Assembly: GCA_011388675.1 (NCBI GenBank)
Contig: DROW01000025.1
Location: 1-38,098, forward strand
DNA from: Chloroflexota bacterium
Lineage (GTDB): Bacteria; Chloroflexota; Anaerolineae; B4-G1; DUEL01
Reading direction: 5' to 3'
DNA: 38,098 bases
Position numbers and translations under genes: made by a program. The notes under the pieces were generated by a model. It saw only the letters and a program-made list of their open reading frames with translations, was not told the DNA's origin and did no database searches. Position 1 is the stretch's first letter. Every line of letters begins with the position of its first letter. This document shows, in pieces, positions 34,957-38,098 of this stretch.

Positions 34957-34965
34957 ATTATATCA
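34957..34965 (-). promoter_or_regulatory. Extended -10 promoter of the sensory operon
   Basis: On the minus strand TGA precedes a perfect TATAAT (34962 to 34957), an extended -10 element. The -35 position (around 34980-34985) reads CATGCG, a poor match, so an activator is likely needed. Transcription should begin near 34950, about 35 bases before the first start codon at 34915. The CGTTA repeats at 34996-35033 lie upstream in activator position. Confidence 0.65.
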
Positions 34966-34995
34966 CAATTCTCCACCCGCGCATGTCCCGTCCAT

Positions 34996-35033
34996 CGTTA
35001 CGAACCCTGTTCCCACCGTTACGAATCCGTTAA
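34996..35033. promoter_or_regulatory. Putative operator: CGTTACGAA repeats upstream of the sensory operon
   Basis: CGTTACGAA occurs at 34996-35004 and again at 35017-35025, a 21-base period (two helical turns). A third partial copy, CGTTAAA, begins at 35028, 11 bases after the second. GTTACGAATCCGTTA (35018-35032) matches the site at 2067-2081 in 13 of 15 positions. The repeats begin about 45 bases upstream of the predicted transcription start. The arrangement suits a dimeric winged-helix response regulator, although none is encoded in this window. Confidence 0.5.
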
Positions 35034-35043
35034 AGGCCGCCCC

Positions 35044-35838
35044 TTATTTGTCCGGTGGGGCCAGGCGGGAAAGGACCGTTGCCTGTCCCTCCGGTTCCAG
35101 AAGCCACTGGGCAAAGGCCCGCGCCTCCCCTTCCGGCTCGGCCGGGGCGACCAGGAGGACGGGGTAGCGCAAGGGATATTCCGGACGGATGGGCGTTGTG
35201 GGGGGAACTCCATCGATGGCGATAGGACGGACCCCTCCCTCCAAGCGGCCGCAGGCGACGTAGCCAATGGCCCCCGGCGTCGCGGACACCGCTTCCAGCA
35301 TCGACCGGCTATCCACGGCGACGAGGGCGGTCAGGGTGACGTCGCTCCCTCCCATCACCCTCTCCTCAAAGAGCGCTCGCGTCCCCGATCCCTCCTCCCG
35401 GCTGACCACCTGAACGGGCGTGCCGTCGGGCCATTCACCGATGCGGCCCCGAAAGACCTCCCGCAACTCGGCCAGGGTGAGGCCCTCCACCGGCACGGCG
35501 GGATGCACGATGACCGCGAGCCCATCGGTGGCGATGGGCGCTGCCCAGAACTGCGCGGGGGGCGATCCCCCCACGATCCCGACGCCCGCCGCCCCCGCAC
35601 GCAGCCGTTCCTCCACCACCCCACGGTCGAAAGTCTCCACCTCTACGCGAACCCAGGGACGGGCCTCGTGATAGGCGAAGGCCACCTCCTCCGCCAGCGG
35701 CCCGTAGGCGTCGGCGGCCAGGACGCGAAGGGTCACCGGTCGGGGGGTGACGGTGATCGGCTGAGAGGCGCAGCCGACCACCCAGAGCACCGCCACCAGC
35801 CCCCACCGAACAATACGTGGCACCCGCGCCCATCCCAT
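35044..35838 (-). CDS. PstS-like substrate-binding lipoprotein
   Basis: A 264-residue extracytoplasmic solute-binding protein of the phosphate-binding (PstS-like) superfamily. The signal peptide (about 8-22) ends in a lipobox VVGC with the lipidated cysteine at residue 23. SREEGSGTR (147-155) matches the anion-binding loop of PstS-type proteins. LTLAELREVFRGRIGEWPDG (120-139) is the conserved segment following the first hinge, and GAIGYVACG (189-197) is also typical. The frame extends to 35874, but ATG 35838 follows GGTGGGG by about five bases and avoids overlap with uppP. No permease or ATPase gene (pstC, pstA, pstB) is in the window, so it may serve a distant transporter or act as a sensor subunit. 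Ligand assignment to phosphate, tungstate or another oxyanion is uncertain. Confidence 0.85.
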   Translation of the reverse strand: MGWARVPRIVRWGLVAVLWVVGCASQPITVTPRPVTLRVLAADAYGPLAEEVAFAYHEARPWVRVEVETFDRGVVEERLRAGAAGVGIVGGSPPAQFWAAPIATDGLAVIVHPAVPVEGLTLAELREVFRGRIGEWPDGTPVQVVSREEGSGTRALFEERVMGGSDVTLTALVAVDSRSMLEAVSATPGAIGYVACGRLEGGVRPIAIDGVPPTTPIRPEYPLRYPVLLVAPAEPEGEARAFAQWLLEPEGQATVLSRLAPPDK

Positions 35839-35848
35839 CGGTCCCCAC

Positions 35849-36655
35849 CTACAGGAGCGCAACGGCCAGCCCAAGGAGCCCCAGCGCGCCGCAGTAAAGG
35901 GCGAAAGGGTAGAGAGAGCGGCGCTGAAGGTAACGGAGCAGGTAGTGAATGCTCACGAGGCCAGCGACGAGAGCACCAAGGAACCCGACCGCCAGCGTCG
36001 GAGCCTGGGCGGCCAGTTCTCCTGCCTGGACCAGATCCCACATCTGGAGCAGCCCAGCCCCGAGGATGATCGGGGTGGAGAGGAGGAAACTGAACCGGGC
36101 CGCGGCCTCCCGTCGGAGCCCCCTCCCCATCCCCGCCGCGATGGTCATCCCGGAGCGGGAGATCCCCGGGAGGATCGCCGCCGCCTGAGCCAGCCCCACC
36201 ACCAGCGCGTCCCCCCACGAAAGGGCCTCCACCCCACGCTCGGGGGACGAGAGCCGCTCGCTGAGGGTCAGCACCGCCGCCGTGACCAGCAAAAAACCAG
36301 CCGCCGCGACCGGCCGATCGAACATCGCCTCAAAGAAGCCCTCCAGCAGCCAGCCGAGCAGGGCACCGGGCACCGTGCCCAAGACGAGCAGCGCCAGGAG
36401 GCGGGCGTGAGGGTCGGCCAAAGAGCGTTGACGCAGCGCCCGCCACGCCCCCGTGAGAAGGGCCGCCCACTCCCGCCAGAAGTACCCCACCACCGCGACG
36501 ACCGTGCCCCAGTGGACCAGCGCGTCGTAAGCCAGACCGGGGGCGGGCCACCGCAGCAGCCAGGGGACCAGCACCAGGTGGCCCGAACTGCTGACGGGGA
36601 GGAACTCGGTCGCCCCTTGCAGGAGCCCCAGCAACAGCGCCTGAATCAACGACAT
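35849..36655 (-). CDS. uppP: Undecaprenyl-diphosphatase UppP (BacA family)
   Basis: Integral membrane phosphatase that recycles undecaprenyl diphosphate to the monophosphate carrier for cell-wall precursors and contributes to bacitracin resistance. The protein has 268 residues with about eight hydrophobic segments. The two family signatures are present: GATEFLPVSSSGHL (14-27, with E17) and PGISRSG (163-169, with R167). The frame extends to 36700, but ATG 36655 has GAGGT four bases upstream and begins the family's usual N-terminus. It has its own sigma-70-like promoter at 36691-36719. The PstS-like gene follows after ten bases and is probably co-transcribed. Lipid carrier recycling fits with the penicillin-binding protein elsewhere in the window, though they are far apart. 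Confidence 0.95.
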   Translation of the reverse strand: MSLIQALLLGLLQGATEFLPVSSSGHLVLVPWLLRWPAPGLAYDALVHWGTVVAVVGYFWREWAALLTGAWRALRQRSLADPHARLLALLVLGTVPGALLGWLLEGFFEAMFDRPVAAAGFLLVTAAVLTLSERLSSPERGVEALSWGDALVVGLAQAAAILPGISRSGMTIAAGMGRGLRREAAARFSFLLSTPIILGAGLLQMWDLVQAGELAAQAPTLAVGFLGALVAGLVSIHYLLRYLQRRSLYPFALYCGALGLLGLAVALL

Positions 36656-36690
36656 ATCGACCTCGGTGGGCAAGATGTGCGACGGGACCA

Positions 36691-36719
36691 ATGGTAACAC
36701 GGGCTGCCGAGGGGGTCAA
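36691..36719 (-). promoter_or_regulatory. Sigma-70-like promoter for uppP
   Basis: On the minus strand -35 TTGACC (36719 to 36714) and -10 TACCAT (36696 to 36691) are 17 bases apart. Predicted start of transcription is near 36684, leaving a leader of about 30 bases before the ATG at 36655. It lies in the 104-base gap after the EamA transporter gene. Confidence 0.6.
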
Positions 36720-36759
36720 GTAAGAGGAAGCAGGAAGCGAGAGGCAGCCGCCCCCTGCA

Positions 36760-37653
36760 CTACCCCTCCGCCCCCCTGCCAGCGACGACGATGCCGGTCA
36801 GGATCAGCGCGCCGCCCACGATTGCCGCGAGGGTGGGCGGTTCCTGCAAGAAGACCCAGGCCAACAAGGTGGAGCCGATGGGCTCGCCCAGGACCGAGAG
36901 GGTAACGTAGGTGGCCGTCAGGTGGCGAAGCGCCCAGTTGAGGGAGGAATGGCCGACGATCTGCGGGATCACCGCCAACAGAAACAACCACAGCCACGAG
37001 ACGGCAGGGTAACCGGTCAGGGGGACGCGGGCCAGGGCGGCCGTGATCATCAGGAGCACCGCCGCCGTGCCGTACACCGGGAAGACGTACCCTACCAGGG
37101 AGAGCCGCTGCCGAAGGCGCCGCCCGATCAGGAAGTAGCCCGCACCGGAGAGCCCCCCGGCCAACGCCAGCAGGTCCCCGATGAACCGATGGTGGCCCTC
37201 CCCCAGGTCGCCCAACCCGATGACCGCCGACCCCACCAGGGCAAAGGCCAGCCCGACGGCGGTCGGTCGGTTGAGCCGCTCGCGGAGGAACAGGTGGGAG
37301 ATCACACCGACGAAGAGGGGGTTCATAGAGACGAGCACGACCGACGCAGCCACTGTGGTCAGCGCCAGGGAGGAGATCCAGGTGGCGAAATGGACCGCCA
37401 ACAACGCCCCCGCGCCCAGGGCCAGCCCCCACTCCCGTCGGCTCAGACCTCGCAGTTCCTCCCGGCGCGTGGCTAGAGCGACCGGAAGCAGGATGAGCGA
37501 GGCCAGCGTGAGCCGCCAGGCCGCGACGGCCAGCGGATCCATCCCGGCCTGCGCCAGCCGGATCAGCGTGGAGGCGGTGGAAACGGCCAGCACTCCGACC
37601 GCTAGGCCGATCGTGGGGGGAAACCGACTGCGCTGCGCTCTCGACTGGTCCAG
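36760..37653 (-). CDS. EamA/DMT-superfamily transporter, probable CTG start
   Basis: Predicted ten-helix inner-membrane metabolite exporter with two EamA repeats. Family features include AVSTASTLIRLAQ in the first helix, AAWRLTLASLILLP, TTVAASVVLVSMNPLFVGVISHLFLRE, and TYVTLSVLGEPIGSTLLAWVFLQE in repeat two. The first standard start, GTG 37593, has no Shine-Dalgarno and would cut into the first helix (277 aa). The frame continues upstream to a stop at 37678-37680 without any ATG, GTG or TTG. CTG at 37653 has GGAGG six bases upstream and restores the full first helix (297 aa), so I choose it. The gene stands alone behind the promoter at 37731-37758. It is not a close copy of the transporter at 6546-7484. 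Confidence 0.82.
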   Translation of the reverse strand: MDQSRAQRSRFPPTIGLAVGVLAVSTASTLIRLAQAGMDPLAVAAWRLTLASLILLPVALATRREELRGLSRREWGLALGAGALLAVHFATWISSLALTTVAASVVLVSMNPLFVGVISHLFLRERLNRPTAVGLAFALVGSAVIGLGDLGEGHHRFIGDLLALAGGLSGAGYFLIGRRLRQRLSLVGYVFPVYGTAAVLLMITAALARVPLTGYPAVSWLWLFLLAVIPQIVGHSSLNWALRHLTATYVTLSVLGEPIGSTLLAWVFLQEPPTLAAIVGGALILTGIVVAGRGAEG

Positions 37654-37730
37654 GGGTCCCCTCCCGAGTGATGGGCGTTACACAAACGACCGATCCCACC
37701 CGCGCGGGGCGAGGGGGCATCTCCCCTGGG

Positions 37731-37758
37731 ATTATACCAGAACGGATGAAAGCAGCAA
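37731..37758 (-). promoter_or_regulatory. Extended -10 promoter for the EamA transporter
   Basis: On the minus strand TGG directly precedes a perfect TATAAT (37736 to 37731), an extended -10 element. A weak -35 TTGCTG (37758 to 37753) sits 16 bases upstream. Transcription should begin near 37725, about 70 bases before the proposed CTG start. Confidence 0.65.
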
Positions 37759-37782
37759 TCCCCTGCCTGCCGTCCTTCTCCT

Positions 37783-37829
37783 CCGGCGGGGGTACGGCAC
37801 ACCGCCAAAGTGCACCGTACCCCCGCCGG
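37783..37829 (-). terminator. 15-base perfect stem-loop after the coiled-coil membrane protein gene
   Basis: CCGGCGGGGGTACGG (37783-37797) pairs perfectly with CCGTACCCCCGCCGG (37815-37829) around a 17-base loop. On the minus strand it begins 7 bases after the stop codon at 37837-37839 and lies just upstream of the next promoter. There is no U-tract, but the position and strength fit a transcription end. Confidence 0.7.
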
Positions 37830-37836
37830 GTGGAGC

Positions 37837-38098
37837 CTACGGTTCGTCGGGCCGGAGGGAGCGATGGGTGCGAACCAGGGTCACGGCGGAGACGACGAGG
37901 AGAAGAAGCCCGCCCGCGGGAAGGGTGGTCTGCCAGCGGGACGACTCCCCCCTCCCCTCCTCCAGCGCCGCCAGCCGTGCTTCTAGTTCGTCCAGGCGCG
38001 CGCGCAGTTGGGCGTTCTCGGCCCGCAGTTCCTGGTTCTGCTGGTAGAGCCCCTGGATGGCCGCCAGGGCCACCCCGCTGGCGTCCAGCGGCGCGATG
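37837..38098 (-). CDS. C-terminal end of a coiled-coil protein with membrane anchor, 5' end outside the window
   Basis: The frame is open to the window edge: eight more codons (IAPLDASG) precede the GTG at 38073, so the true start is outside. The visible 87 residues hold PLDASGVALAAIQGLYQQ, then a heptad coiled coil (QELRAENAQLRARLDELEARLAALEEG), a membrane helix (LPAGGLLLLVVSAVTLV) and a short basic end. The segment before the coil resembles the C-terminal ends of surface or tail-fibre-like proteins with an intramolecular chaperone (S74-like); that is a weak impression. The hydrophobic helix followed by Arg/His residues would tether the protein to the membrane with an extracellular body. No function can be assigned. 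Confidence 0.7.
   Translation of the reverse strand, partial: IAPLDASGVALAAIQGLYQQNQELRAENAQLRARLDELEARLAALEEGRGESSRWQTTLPAGGLLLLVVSAVTLVRTHRSLRPDEP

Noticed and set aside
1-38098. tRNA, rRNA, transposase, integrase or attachment sites
   Set aside because: None was recognised on reading; the gene spacing leaves little room and no terminal inverted repeats or integrase-like proteins were found.

Overview
This 38.1-kb window is GC-rich bacterial chromosome and looks like a member of the Chloroflexota, probably an Anaerolineae-like lineage. The signs are the very large number of GAF-domain sensors, a class A penicillin-binding protein with a Pro/Thr-rich C-terminal tail, a rhodanese-less ThiI, heavy use of GTG starts, and the codon style. 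That assignment is inference from protein character; no rRNA, tRNA, CRISPR array, transposase or phage gene was seen.

Layout. (a) 1-3257, minus strand: thiI, an HhH-GPD DNA glycosylase and the start of a two-GAF protein that leaves the window. (b) 3426-7484, plus strand: a consensus sigma-70 promoter, a class A penicillin-binding protein and an EamA/DMT transporter, ending in a two-arm hairpin at a convergent junction. (c) 7585-34915, minus strand: thirteen co-directional, tightly spaced genes, all but three encoding GAF- or receiver-domain signalling proteins. In transcription order they are two stand-alone receivers, a Cache-HAMP-GAF histidine kinase, an orphan ParA ATPase, three membrane GAF proteins without kinase domains, a fourth such protein, a geranylgeranyl-reductase-like flavoenzyme, a fifth kinase-less GAF protein, a 3015-residue kinase with twelve GAF domains and two receivers, a threonine-synthase-like enzyme fused to a receiver domain, and a receiver-histidine kinase hybrid. 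(d) 35044-38098, minus strand: an orphan PstS-like lipoprotein, uppP, a second EamA transporter, and the C-terminal end of a coiled-coil protein with one membrane segment.

The most unusual object is region (c). It joins membrane sensors with no transmitter, two or three kinases, free and fused receivers, and a ParA ATPase of the type that positions protein arrays. Its metabolic-looking member (8863-10527) carries an apparently complete phosphoacceptor domain. My working inference is a sensory array whose phosphoryl output reaches a PLP enzyme of the threonine synthase family. The large kinase carries a periplasmic Cache domain with residues resembling the amino-acid-binding signature, which would fit but is unproven. 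The operon promoter (extended -10, no good -35) lies below direct repeats of CGTTA. A closely related 15-base site occurs at the other end of the window, in front of the DNA glycosylase gene, suggesting a shared regulator.
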